NCBI RefSeq assembly: GCF_000328475.2
Contig: NC_026478.1
Coordinates: forward strand, 1,736,001 to 1,800,000
From: Mycosarcoma maydis
Lineage: Eukaryota > Basidiomycota > Ustilaginomycetes > Ustilaginales
Reading direction: 5' to 3'
Length of the DNA: 64,000 bases
The notes beneath the pieces were generated by a model, which was given only the letters and a program-made list of their open reading frames with translations, was not told the origin of the DNA and did no database searches. A program made the translations under genes and the position numbers. This document shows, one piece after another, positions 29,877 to 39,865 of the stretch; within the stretch, counting starts at the first letter, position 1, and each line of letters begins with the position of its first letter.

Positions 29877-31589
29877 ATGGCCGCTCGTACCGTTCCAGGC
29901 GCTGCTGAAAAGCCCGCCCGTCGCGCAGTGCCTGGTGCTCCTCCACTGCCACCAGCAAAGCCTGGTAAGAAATCAAAAGGCGGCGCAGCCAAAAATGGAG
30001 ATGCTGTCAAAGTACCCAATCCCACCGCGGCTGCTTTTTTGGAAAAAGCACCGGAAACCCCAAACCAAGTTGCCAACGCACTCAAAGTCACCGCCCAAGA
30101 CCTTGCAGAGCAGGCTGAGGCGCAAGCTGCTGTGGCTGCGGTTCAAACCATCGAGGCATCCACCCAATCCATCTCCGCACCTACACCTGCGCAGAAGGTC
30201 ATCAGCAACCGTATCGCCGAGCTCTCATCTAAGAGCAAAAACGCAACAATCACTATCGCCATCGATGAGCTAAAGAGCCTGCTCAACAAAGTGCAGCAAG
30301 TCGAATCCGACTCCGAATCCATATCCGTATCCGTATCCGCACCTTCGGCATCAAGCACTTCGGCAGAGTCGGATAGCAAGGCTCACCTCGTTCTGCTCCT
30401 CCAGTTCCTTCACCTCTTCAACCTCTTCCATCCCAACCCCGCTGGTCCGTCCACCTTCGCACCTTCACGTACCATGCCTCGCGCACTCGAAATGTCAACA
30501 GGTCAACAAGTCGCAGCACTCGCAAAGGTGTACGATCAGCTTGCCAATGGACCCCTGGAAGGCGGAGGCGGAGATGCGTTCCAAATTCTGGACAACATCA
30601 AAAACGGTTCCGACGACCAAGTTTTTGCTGACGTCAGCTTTTCCACGATTCGTTCCATGATCCTCAACCTCACCGCTCCGCCCGCAGCAGCGTCGAGCGA
30701 ATCTCAGCCCGAGCCTTCTGGGCTCGACAGTGCACCCAAGAACTTTGTGTTTCTCGACAAGCCATCACCGAGCGCAGCACCTGTTTCCTTTATCCAGGCC
30801 AGTGAGATCCTCGATCGTTCCGCCGCAGAGCCCAAAGGCGACCAGCCCTCAAATGTTTCTGCCACAGGCGCTACCGAGACGATCAATGGCAAGCAAGGTG
30901 GTGGCGGAACCGTTTCTAGCAAAAAGAACGTCACCTCGAGCAGAGCAGACGAAACCTCCGCCTCAGCCGTTCAACAGCCCATCCAAACGGCTGTCAAGAG
31001 CGTAGCAGAACCCAAGCTAAATTGGGCCACTCTGGCCGAGGAAGATGACGACGATCTCGGCGAAGCCCCCGTGTTCGAACCGCTTCCATCCAGCACCGCT
31101 TCGGCTCTTGTCACTCCTGCACCAGGCACGCCAACTACGCTCGGACGCCAATCGTTTGCTGCTAGCGCTGCTAGTGCTGCCGTCAAGCCGACTGTGCCAG
31201 CCTCTTCTGCCAATGCGGCCGAGGGCTCCCAGTCACCCAAGTCCAAGAAGGGCAAGCAGAACAGCGGATCCAAGGGTAACCCAGGTGCGCGCAACGGCAA
31301 CGGCAACGGAAACGGCAACACCAGTGCCGCAAACGCGAAAATCGCAGCTGCGGCACCAAAGGCGCCCAAAGGACCCAAAGTCGATCAAGACGGCTTCATC
31401 CTGCAAGAGAGCAAAAAGACAAAGTACCTGCAGCAGAAGCAACAGCAACAGCAGCAACGAGCAAGCGGCGGTGGAAGAGGTAGCAAAGGTGGCGCAAATG
31501 CAGGGCGGGGTGCAAGATTCAATGCCGGAGGGGCAAACCGGGCAACAAAGAGCGCGGAAGCGACAACACCCATCGCTGAAGTTCAGTAG
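29877..31589 (+). CDS. Disordered RGG/polyQ protein of unknown function
   Basis: The product is 570 residues from the ATG at 29877 (MAARTVPGAAEKPARRAVPG). Helical segments lie at about 62-145 (VANALKVTAQDLAEQAEAQ; AIDELKSLLNKVQQ) and 208-270 (LAKVYDQLANGP; FQILDNIKNGSDDQVF). Then come a NFVFLDKPSPSAAPVSFIQASEIL patch, a WATLAEEDDDDLGEAPVFEP acidic box, an (NG) repeat, and a C-terminus with DQDGFILQESKKTKYLQQ, a glutamine run and RGG/GGRG repeats. Helical N-terminus, short FIQ patch and RGG tail recall metazoan caprins, but this is a loose analogy, not an identification. An RNA-binding, granule-associated role is inference. Residues 170-184 (LVLLLQFLHLFNLF) are oddly hydrophobic; the other frames there encode Ser/Pro-rich sequence. 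It converges with SGT1 at 120 bp. Confidence 0.75.
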   Translation: MAARTVPGAAEKPARRAVPGAPPLPPAKPGKKSKGGAAKNGDAVKVPNPTAAAFLEKAPETPNQVANALKVTAQDLAEQAEAQAAVAAVQTIEASTQSISAPTPAQKVISNRIAELSSKSKNATITIAIDELKSLLNKVQQVESDSESISVSVSAPSASSTSAESDSKAHLVLLLQFLHLFNLFHPNPAGPSTFAPSRTMPRALEMSTGQQVAALAKVYDQLANGPLEGGGGDAFQILDNIKNGSDDQVFADVSFSTIRSMILNLTAPPAAASSESQPEPSGLDSAPKNFVFLDKPSPSAAPVSFIQASEILDRSAAEPKGDQPSNVSATGATETINGKQGGGGTVSSKKNVTSSRADETSASAVQQPIQTAVKSVAEPKLNWATLAEEDDDDLGEAPVFEPLPSSTASALVTPAPGTPTTLGRQSFAASAASAAVKPTVPASSANAAEGSQSPKSKKGKQNSGSKGNPGARNGNGNGNGNTSAANAKIAAAAPKAPKGPKVDQDGFILQESKKTKYLQQKQQQQQQRASGGGRGSKGGANAGRGARFNAGGANRATKSAEATTPIAEVQ

Positions 31590-31709
31590 CATTCTCGATT
31601 CTCACAAAGTCGAAAATTCATCCGCATTTCAACAGTCGTTTCAACACACAAACATACTGATTTGCGATGTACGATGGATGATAAATTGTTTTGAGCAATC
31701 TTGGGACGC

Positions 31710-32360
31710 CTACCACTTTTTCGCCTCCATTCCATCGGGAGGCTGGGCAACGTATTTTGTCTTGCCTACTTTGCTCCAATCGGTCGAAAGGGTGGTGCCG
31801 CCACTTTCCTGGTAGCTCTTGAGCATGGCTCGTTTCGTGTCTTCGTCTGCGTCAGCGTAGAGCTTTTGAAAGAATGCATTGATATCGGCCTCTCCGTTTT
31901 CGGCTGATGCTGTCGATGCATCTGCCTCTGCGTCGGGGTCGAAACTGTCCCACTTGGATCTAGCTCTGGAAGCTGGAACGGCTGTTGTTGACTGAGCATA
32001 CGTCGGTGTGGTAGCAGACACTACGGAGGCCTCAGACCTGGCTTGCAACGAAACCCATCGTACACCCGGCTGAGCTTTGTGCAAGATCACTTCGATTTTC
32101 GTTGAGAGCACTTTGTACGAAGAAGTAGACACGTCGACAATAGAGAAGAGCGGATCGATGCGCAAGACGTACTCTGAACCAGTGATTGAGGAAACAGCTT
32201 TCACGTGAAGCGACTGCGGAGCAATGTCAACCTGTAGCGAGTCGTGGGAGGCGGATTTGACAAAGATCGATATAGTTATCGCCGTATCGGTCTGGTAAAA
32301 GTCGACGCGTGGTGTCGCTGGTGCACTCGTCGCTGCGGAAGAGGAGCTTGCTTCAGCCAT
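31710..32360 (-). CDS. SGT1: SGT1-like co-chaperone (CS and SGS domains, no TPR)
   Basis: The product is 216 residues from the ATG at 32360. A CS (p23-like) domain occupies about 17-106 (RVDFYQTDTAITISIFVK, DIAPQSLHVKAV, YVLRIDPLFSIVD, KIEVILHKAQPGVRWVSL). An SGS domain fills about 135-216, with KWDSF, INAFFQKLYADADEDTKRAM, LSTDWSKVGKTKY and a PPDGMEAKKW end. SGT1 binds HSP90 through CS and links it to SKP1-cullin ligases, the kinetochore and immune receptors. Yeast and plant SGT1 carry three N-terminal TPRs; here the ATG is 17 residues before the CS domain. The 374 bp to the next gene leave no room for them. TPR-less forms are known in insects, so this may be natural. The N-terminus MAEASSSSAATSAPATPR looks authentic. 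Confidence 0.92.
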   Translation of the reverse strand: MAEASSSSAATSAPATPRVDFYQTDTAITISIFVKSASHDSLQVDIAPQSLHVKAVSSITGSEYVLRIDPLFSIVDVSTSSYKVLSTKIEVILHKAQPGVRWVSLQARSEASVVSATTPTYAQSTTAVPASRARSKWDSFDPDAEADASTASAENGEADINAFFQKLYADADEDTKRAMLKSYQESGGTTLSTDWSKVGKTKYVAQPPDGMEAKKW

Positions 32361-32734
32361 GTTGTATCAGGATGAGTAGGGAGTGAGCTGAGCTTGACAA
32401 TGGTGTTGCGGAGCGAAGTTGCTAGAAGCGAATTATGAACAAGAAAAGTGGAGCTTGCAACGTGCTACGCAGCTGGCCAGCTTTTCTACAGTCACGAGTT
32501 TCCACTCAAGACTTTAAGAACGCGACTCCACAACTCACGACTGTGACTGTTACAGTCACGAGTGGTTCACGTCTGCGTCTTATTTATCTTTCACGGCTCC
32601 GCAATGCGTTTTGCGGAGACCAACACCTGATGCACAGACCCGCGCCAAAGTCACAACAAGGCGACAAAGCTTCTTGCTACCACAACGTCTGAAGCTTGCA
32701 ACGCTTAACCTCTTCGAGGTGCCTTTTCGGTAAC
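32361..32734. other. Divergent promoter region between SGT1 and ALG8
   Basis: About 370 bp. Holds CTCACGACTGTGACTGTTACAGTCACGAGT at about 32535-32564, an imperfect inverted repeat built on TCACGA/TCGTGA (ACTGTGACTG with CAGTCACGAGT). No coding frame for an SGT1 TPR domain is present. Confidence 0.5.
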
Positions 32735-34969
32735 ATGAGCATCGCGCCAGTACCTCGCTCTCCTAGCGTTGTAGCCCAGTCAACACATTCCACGCTAGAC
32801 GCCAATACCGGGAAACGGCGCGCGCTCGACAGCCAGTGTACCACCAAGATCTCGTCGAAAGGCGAGTCAACCACGGCGTTGGGGCTATTGAGACTGGAAT
32901 GGGAGATCTTGACTCTTAGCACCGCCGTCAAGCTACTCCTATTTCCGACCTACCACTCTACCGACTTTGAGGTGCACCGCAATTGGCTGGCCATCACCCG
33001 CACTCTCCCCATCCGCGATTGGTACTTTGAAGCAACTTCACAATGGACGCTCGACTATCCGCCCTTCTTTGCCTACTTTTCCTGGCTTCTTGCTCAACCG
33101 GCGCCATTGGTCGATCCGCTGATAGTGAGCTTGCACGAGGGGCTTGAATATGCAGCGTGGTCATGCAAGGCCTACATGCGTACCACGGTCGTGGTCACTG
33201 AGCTCGTTCTCGCAGCAGCCTTGCTGGCTCACGCGAGGTTAGGTGCACAGAGGACGGTCAAGATCGGATACTCGGATCAAGTGTCGGCAACGGGCGTGTC
33301 GACCTCGTATCTGCTCGCAGCAAGCCTGCTGATGCACCCAGGGCTGATCATCATTGATCACATACATTTCCAGTACAATGGCTTCCTGTTCGGTATCCTG
33401 GCATGGTCGCTCTGGGCTGCTCGGGAGGACAAGCCGCTGTGGTGCGCTTTCCTGTTCAGCTCTCTTCTTAATCTCAAGCACATCTACGTCTACGTTGCGC
33501 CGCCATTTCTGATCTTCCTTCTGCGGTCCTATGTCTTTCCCATCGGCAGTCGAGCAAGCGATCTTGGACGCAGCTTTGAACGTCTGCTCACGGTGGGCGT
33601 GGTCACTTTGATCCCCTTCTTGCTCAGTCTGGCACCCGTTGCAATTGATGGATTGCGACACGAGAAGGGCTCCTTCGGCGTTCTCACACAAATGGTGCAG
33701 AGGCTGTTCCCGTTCAGTCGCGGTCTGATCCATGCTTATTGGGCTCCTAATGTCTGGGCGCTGTGGACGTTTGCCGATCGTGTACTGGTCAAGCTGCTAC
33801 CGAGAATACCTGCTCTGCGAACTTTGCTACCAGCTAGCTTTTCAGCACGATTCGATGGTGCAGCTGGCTCCGGCTTTGCATCAGCTTCGCGTGGACTGGT
33901 GGAAAAGATTTCGTTTGGTGTGCTTCCCGAGATCCGCGCCTCGACGTGCTTCGTTCTCACACTGACGTTGACGTCGGTGTACATGCTCAAGCTATGGCAG
34001 ACGCCCACCTATCGATCCTTCTTGGCTTCGGTAAGCCTGTGCGGATTTGCCTCCTTCCTGTTCGGCTGGCACGTGCACGAAAAAGCCATCATGCTGCCAC
34101 TCATCCCCTACACGTTTCTCGCCGCTGTCGACTATGCCCACTTTCGGACGTTTGTGCTGCTCAGCGTGTCAGGGATTGTCTCGCTGTTTCCGCTGCTCTT
34201 CACGCCGCAAGAGGAACCGATCAAGATTGGCTACTCAGTTTTGTGGGGATTGCTGGCACTGAGCATGCTGCAAAGACGCGTGTTGAGACCGGTGCAGTCG
34301 AATCTGGGCATTTTGGTGCATCAGCTTGAGACGCTGTATATGTGGGGATTTGTGGCATTGCAGGTATATGTGTCGCTCATGCACCCCTTGGTGTTTGCAA
34401 CAGCGGGAGGACAGGAAGCTGTTGTTCCTACAGTCAGCCCGGCCGTTGCGCTATCCAACCTGACCACGGCCGACATTGCTGCCTCTGCATTAGATGCTGC
34501 TGCTGCTGCTCGGTCGTATGCAGCCACAGTTGCAGCGAACATGGAAGATGGCATTGTGAACGGCTCTGTCCTTTCCACAGCGATATCTGACAGCGCAAAA
34601 TCGTCAGACTCGCATGCAAGCAACACAATGCCGGCAGAGGTCACACTCGTTGATCCTATCGATGCTATGCCGGTAGCTGCGACGCTGGCCGTCAACACCG
34701 CCGACTTTGACGCTCCACAGCCAGCAGCAACACATTCCGCCGACGTCTTGTCCGTTGCAGCCGCCTCTCAACGCGCTCAAGCGACTGCTCTGACTCCAGA
34801 GACAGCGAGACCACACTTGCAGCAAGACGAGAAGCCCAAAATTGCATGGTCGTCGTCGTCGTCATCAATGGAGTTCCTACCGCTGATGATGGTGAGCGTG
34901 TACTGCAGCATCGGCGTTATCTGGGCATGGATCCGAGCTTCCGCGCTGTACCTCTCGAGCGAATCGTAA
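32735..34969 (+). CDS. ALG8: Dolichyl-P-Glc:Glc1Man9GlcNAc2-PP-dolichol glucosyltransferase, ALG8
   Basis: The product is 744 residues from the ATG at 32735. The ALG6/ALG8 signature YHSTDFEVHRNWLAIT, then WTLDYPPFFAYFSW, lies in the first lumenal loop (about 90-140). Multiple transmembrane helices follow, with DHIHFQYNGFLFGIL, LLNLKHIYVYVAPPF and FGWHVHEKAIMLPLIPYTFL. The segment RLFPFSRGLIHAYWAPNVWA is typical of ALG8 rather than ALG6. ALG8 adds the second glucose to the lipid-linked oligosaccharide in the ER lumen before N-glycosylation. The usual fungal protein is nearer 580 residues. The excess is a Ser/Ala/Thr-rich low-complexity insert encoded at about 34405-34865, just before the last transmembrane helix (LMMVSVYCSIGVIWAWIRAS). 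Confidence 0.94.
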   Translation: MSIAPVPRSPSVVAQSTHSTLDANTGKRRALDSQCTTKISSKGESTTALGLLRLEWEILTLSTAVKLLLFPTYHSTDFEVHRNWLAITRTLPIRDWYFEATSQWTLDYPPFFAYFSWLLAQPAPLVDPLIVSLHEGLEYAAWSCKAYMRTTVVVTELVLAAALLAHARLGAQRTVKIGYSDQVSATGVSTSYLLAASLLMHPGLIIIDHIHFQYNGFLFGILAWSLWAAREDKPLWCAFLFSSLLNLKHIYVYVAPPFLIFLLRSYVFPIGSRASDLGRSFERLLTVGVVTLIPFLLSLAPVAIDGLRHEKGSFGVLTQMVQRLFPFSRGLIHAYWAPNVWALWTFADRVLVKLLPRIPALRTLLPASFSARFDGAAGSGFASASRGLVEKISFGVLPEIRASTCFVLTLTLTSVYMLKLWQTPTYRSFLASVSLCGFASFLFGWHVHEKAIMLPLIPYTFLAAVDYAHFRTFVLLSVSGIVSLFPLLFTPQEEPIKIGYSVLWGLLALSMLQRRVLRPVQSNLGILVHQLETLYMWGFVALQVYVSLMHPLVFATAGGQEAVVPTVSPAVALSNLTTADIAASALDAAAAARSYAATVAANMEDGIVNGSVLSTAISDSAKSSDSHASNTMPAEVTLVDPIDAMPVAATLAVNTADFDAPQPAATHSADVLSVAAASQRAQATALTPETARPHLQQDEKPKIAWSSSSSSMEFLPLMMVSVYCSIGVIWAWIRASALYLSSES

Positions 34970-36616
34970 CGAGCCTGTCCTGTATGACATGTACTGTGGT
35001 AGAACCACACGTACTGTAGAACTTGAAGCAAGCTTTTTGCTGACGATCTATGACGATGCAAAGCAGCACCCAAACATGAAAGTCCACGGACATTCGTGGG
35101 TTGATTGTGATCAACAAGCACATTCAGTGATTTGGGCCCACCTCGGCTCATCACACGTTCCTTCATTTGTGATTACGGCTAAGCATAGCGTTGCGCCCGG
35201 ACCAACTCGTGACTCGAGATTTTGTTTTTGAGAAATTGCCCAAAACTAAGTTAGGGGAAAAAAACACCTGTTCGAGGATGTTCGGCAGTCATGAGTTCCG
35301 GTTGCAAGCGAAGAGAGAGTTGTGCAGCGTGGAAAGGAAATCACGAATCACGAATGATGTGATTCGGTAATTCCAAAGAGAAACGTAGTCACGAGTGAGT
35401 GACGAGTGTGAAACGAGAAGCGATCCTGGGAAGAAAGTAAGTTAAGTTACGCTCGAATCAATCACAAATCCAAAACTCCGCACAATCTCAGAATCACGAA
35501 TCATAAAGCAGTATTCGCGATTAACGAGTTATTCCACGATTGCAACCACTAATCGCAAATCAGCGCCGCCATCGTCGTTTCACAGCCTAGAGAGAAGCTG
35601 AGTTGGGATTCTCGATTCACGATTCACGATTCACGATTCTGTTGAGAAGCGTTGCGGTGGGTCGGTGAATCATTCACGATTCACATTCGTGATTGTGAAC
35701 CCACTCAAAGACGGTGGGTCCATTGCTGGCTTTCCTGTTGGATGTTTGCTGCCGCGTATTCGGTAATCGTGGATCGTTACTTGTGACTGTGACTTGGTGC
35801 TTGTGGCTCCGCGCTCCGCGCTCCGTGCTTCGTGCTTTGTTGCTGTTGCTGGCTCTGTTTGATCGCATGGCTGACATCTTGTACGCTCAAGCGGCAAGAA
35901 ACAAGTCCGTGCTCCGATATCGTGGTTCACTGTTTCAGAGGCAAAAAAACAGCTTTGCCGATCTAGATGTGAACCCTTCCTTGGCTTCGTGGTTGCGTCG
36001 ACTTGGCGCGCGATGGTATCACATCTTTCACCACTGTGCTCCTCCCGCTCAGGCTTCCGACTCGTAAAGAGAATAATCGTGAATCGTGAAGCGTGAATCG
36101 CGAGCTCCACTGCTTGCTATCGTGCTTCCTCTCTTCCTTCCTGCTCCCACCTACTTCATATTCATTCCCTCTCTTCCCTCCTCGATTCTTCCGCTCACTT
36201 CTCCGAGTCGCCGACGAAAGATCGCATCGCTCTGTGCGCAAGCTCACTATCTCGGTGCCTCTTTCGTCTACCCCGCCATCGTTCGATTGTCGCTTCACAG
36301 CGTTTCGACCTTGCTGCAGCACTGTCCATCCCTTCGTCTCGACCTGGACTCGACCAATTACTTGCCCAATCCTAGCATCAATTTGAACTTCAGCACTCAC
36401 ATTACGTCCCGTATCTTGAACACTATCGGCAGTCTCTGTGCGACTTTGCCTTCGACAGCTTGATCACCGCCGGCAGCCTCCACTTTGGCCACGCAGCAGC
36501 AGACAAGGATTTCTCATTAGCCAATCGAGCCAGGGCTGCAACTGCTTTCCTAGATGACCGCGCTTCGTTCGTGATAAGCTAAATTCTCTGCCCTTCTGTT
36601 GCTTCAGGTGCCTGGC
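34970..36616. other. Intergenic region and probable 5' leader of the PUF gene
   Basis: About 1.65 kb with five or more dispersed motif clusters (35339-35367, 35484-35503, 35607-35640, 35666-35699, 36077-36101). A GCGCTCCGCGCTCCGTGCTTCGTGCTT evolving repeat lies at about 35811-35838. From 36110 the sequence becomes C/T-rich. GCTAAATTCTCTGCCC...TTGCTTCAG at 36578-36607 looks like a branch point and intron acceptor just upstream of the ATG at 36617, so the leader may be spliced. No conserved coding frame. Confidence 0.5.
35607..35640. repeat. Dispersed intergenic motif cluster
   Basis: Four near-perfect tandem GATTCAC units (CGATTCACGATTCACGATTC core). A second cluster with both orientations, ATTCACGATTCACATTCGTG, follows at 35666-35699. 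Confidence 0.85.
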
Positions 36617-39600
36617 ATGGTAGATCGCAGAGCGTCCTCCTTCGTCCAACATCGCTCTCCGTCCTTATCGCACTCGACAACCTTGCCTCCTCCGGGGAAA
36701 CGCAGCGTCAGTGGCAGCGCCAACTCTGGCGCACTCGCTTCCTTCACTCCGAACGACGACTTAGTTCGTGAACCTTCAGATTCGTCCCTGTCGTTGGCGC
36801 ATGCGCTGTCCGGTCCCTCTCCCGCTGTCCAGGACCAAAATCTCCCCGTGCATTCCAAACCGAGTCCGCCGGCGCCACATTGCTACGCTACCGCCATGTC
36901 CAAATTAGATCAGAACGCCTGTCAGAATCNNNNNNNNNNNNNNNNNNNNNNNNNNNNNNNNNNNNNNNNNNNNNNNNNNNNNNNNNNNNNNNNNNNNNNN
37001 NNNNNNNNNNNNNNNNNNNNNNNNNNNNNCTTGCGGCAGTCCTTCAAGCGCGTGGAATGCTAGACCACCATCGACCATGGACGGCGATGCTGTCACTACA
37101 GCCTCGGCTTCGAACGTCAGCACGCCTAGGGGTGGGGGGCCACCCTTGATGCCAAGGATACGGCTTCCACTGCGCCCATCTTTACTCCTTCGCCGTTGCT
37201 GCCCCAAGATGGTTCTGCCTGGTCCATCGGTCGTCCTGGATCGCTCAGCTGGGCCAATGATCTTGGCGCAAGACCACCACTTACAGAGCTCATCACTGAC
37301 TCAGCCACGTCGAGCCCGAATGCAGTCAAGCGTGCTACCGCCAACGACTCAACAGCGATTGCGAACACATCCTCCTCTCCCTCTGCCACTGTCAAGGATG
37401 CAGCGGCGACCGCTGAGGAGAGCGACAAGCCATCATCAGTCTCGCCCCGCAGCAACAAGAACACAGCCACGACTGTGTCGAAACGTGCGCCGATTCGCTC
37501 CACCACGCTAGATCCCAAGCACCTCGCAGCAAACAGAAGGCTCAGCGGCGACAGTGACAACGAGCTGCCATCCGGTCAGGTGGCTGGCGCTGACCAGGAC
37601 GCAACATTGACCGACGGCGTCAGCTCGCTCACGATTGCCACTGACAACATTGCGGCATCCAATTCTGTGCCACAGCAACACGGTTACCATTCGCCACCCG
37701 CGTTCATGGGTCCTTCTCACCACGCCCCTCATCCGACCGCCGCGTTCGCTCCACCGCCTTTCAGCCCCGGCGAAGCTTTCATGCAGCCGTCACCATATCT
37801 TGCCGGAAGCGGTGCTCGCTCGCCCGACGGATACAGGCAGGGGTTTGCGAGCGTCGCCAACATGATGCCTGGCATGGCGCCGATCGACATGTCTGGCTAC
37901 GAATCGTACCGTACCACGCCCGACCCTTACGCGCCCACGATGCCAGGACGTGCGATCTTTGCATCTCCCGGCTCACAGGGCTCCACGCCACAGAGCCCTT
38001 CGTTCGGACCGACGCCGCTCGGAGCGCCGTTCAACCCAGCAATGCGCAACGGGGAAGCGCTCTTCTACCCTGGCGTAGTTGCGGGATTCGGCCCTCCACC
38101 CACCATGGGCGGAGGTGTGGGTTCGGGCGTGCGTCCAGGTATGGCGCCAGCGCCTGGGCAGTACGGTTTTGGTCCGGCGCAGGGAGGCGTCGATGTACGT
38201 TCGTCGCATCTCGTACAGTCGCCCATGATGGCTCCGGGGATGCCGATGCCGATGCCAATGCCGATGGCTGTAGGAGTGGGAATGGGAATGGGAGCGATCA
38301 TGTTGCCACCAACGAGTTCTCCGATCAACGCTTCGGCAATGAGTTCCGGTGCGCCTGACAGTCGCAGCTCGCCAAGTATCTCGCAGTCGTCGGCGTACGC
38401 ATCAGCACCGCACCGTAGGATTGGCTCGTCGGGCGCCGAGCCGTTCGGTCCCGGTGCGAGCATGTCACCACCAGCTGCGTTTGGGATGAGCGGACAAGCG
38501 GGCGCATTCGTGCCTGGTCAAGCCGCGATGCATGGCATGCTGGCTGGTGTACCGATGCACGCTTCCATGATTCCATGGAATGCGCGCTTCCACGATCATG
38601 GTCGTGTGGCTACCGGTCCAGGCAGTGTGATGGCTCCGGTTGCAGGATACACACCGATCGACGCGCACTACGCGCGCAACGGTGCGACATTCTACAGCGC
38701 TGCACCGTTCCACGCAGTCGGAGCGAACGGCATGGTCGGTGGCAGTAGCGGCGGAAACATCAACGGCGGAGTGGCGGGTGGTTCGCGTAGTGCGCTTCTG
38801 GAAGAGTTCCGGAGTCGTCACGCGAAAAACCGCAAGTTTGAGCTTGCAGATATACGCGGTAGCGTAGTGGAGTTCAGTGGCGATCAGCACGGGAGTCGGT
38901 TTATCCAAGAGAAACTGGATTGCGCGTCGGCGGAAGAGAGGAAGGCGGTGTTCGAGGAGGTGTTGCCACATGCACGTCAACTGATGACCGACGTGTTTGG
39001 GAATTACGTGATGCAGAAGATGCTGGAACATGGCGATGACGAGCAGCGCGAGCGATTGGGACGCGAGATGGAGGGACATGTGCTGTCGCTCTCGCTCGGA
39101 ACGTATGGTTGTCGCGTAGTTCAAAAGGCGTTGGATCATGTCTCGGGAGCGCAACGCGAGAAATTCGCGTTGGAACTCGACCGACATCTGATGGAGTGTG
39201 TTCGCGATCAGAACGCAAACCACGTAGTTCAGAAGGTGATCGAGCGTGTGGATGCGTCCAAGATCGGGTTTATCGCGCAGGCGTTTGTTGGCAAAGTGTC
39301 GGTGCTGGCGTCGCACTGTTACTCGTGTCGCGTGCTCCAACGTGTCTTGGAGCACTGTAGCGATGTGGACGTACGTCCGTTGCTCGAAGAGCTGCATGCG
39401 GACATGCTCGCATTGATGCAGCATCAGTATGCCAACTATGTTGTGCAGTGGGTGCTACAGCGCGGACACGTGCACGATCGCCAACGCGTGATAGCCAAGA
39501 TCAAAGGCTGCGTACTGCGCTTGTCCACACACAAGTTTGCCTCGAACGTGGTCGAGCAAGCGCTCAAAATCGCGGCTCGCTCCGACCTCCATGATTTGGT

Positions 39601-39865
39601 CCAGGAGATCCTGACCCCCACACCGCCCCTGGTCGCCCCTGCCGTCCGCATGATGAACGACCAGTATGCCAACTACGTCCTCCAGCGCTTCCTCGAGTGC
39701 GCAACTCCACACCACAGAGCTGCGCTCGTCCAGCTCCTCGAACCCTCACTACTGCTCGCTAGACGCTCCATCGCTCCCTCCACGCCGTCTGCCGTCCATG
39801 CGCCAAAACACCTCGTCGCCATCGAACGCCTTATCGACAGCTTCAACTCTCACCCCGACGCGTAG
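36617..39865 (+). CDS. Pumilio-family (PUF) RNA-binding protein, interrupted by gap and apparent frameshift
   Basis: The certain part is the frame ending at 39865, open back to about 37130. An eight-repeat PUM homology domain is encoded at about 38786-39862. The RNA-contacting triplets are SR-Q, NY-Q, CR-Q, NH-Q, CR-Q, NY-Q, SN-E and NY-Q for repeats 1-8. By the established PUF code these predict UGUAUAUA, as for Pum1 and yeast Puf3. The N-terminal half is Ser/Pro/Gly/Met-rich and disordered, with an (MP)n-(GM)n repeat near 38243. Upstream, the frame from the ATG at 36617 ([14 protein letters not shown]) runs into the 100-N gap. After the gap a different frame is open ([19 protein letters not shown]) and meets the main frame at a six-G run (37134-37139), where a stop (37127) breaks continuity. 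PUF proteins repress or localise mRNAs. Exact N-terminus uncertain. Confidence 0.88.
36930..37029. other. Assembly gap (100 N)
   Basis: Exactly 100 N, the conventional size for a gap of unknown length. It falls in the N-terminal coding part of the PUF gene, so the true length and frame relation across it cannot be known from this sequence. Confidence 0.99.

Noticed and set aside
36086..36463. 125-codon frame before the PUF gene, with a hydrophobic start
   Set aside because: C/T-rich leader-like DNA gives Pro/Leu/Ser-rich frames; no domain and no clear splice to the PUF frame. A 5' UTR is more likely.
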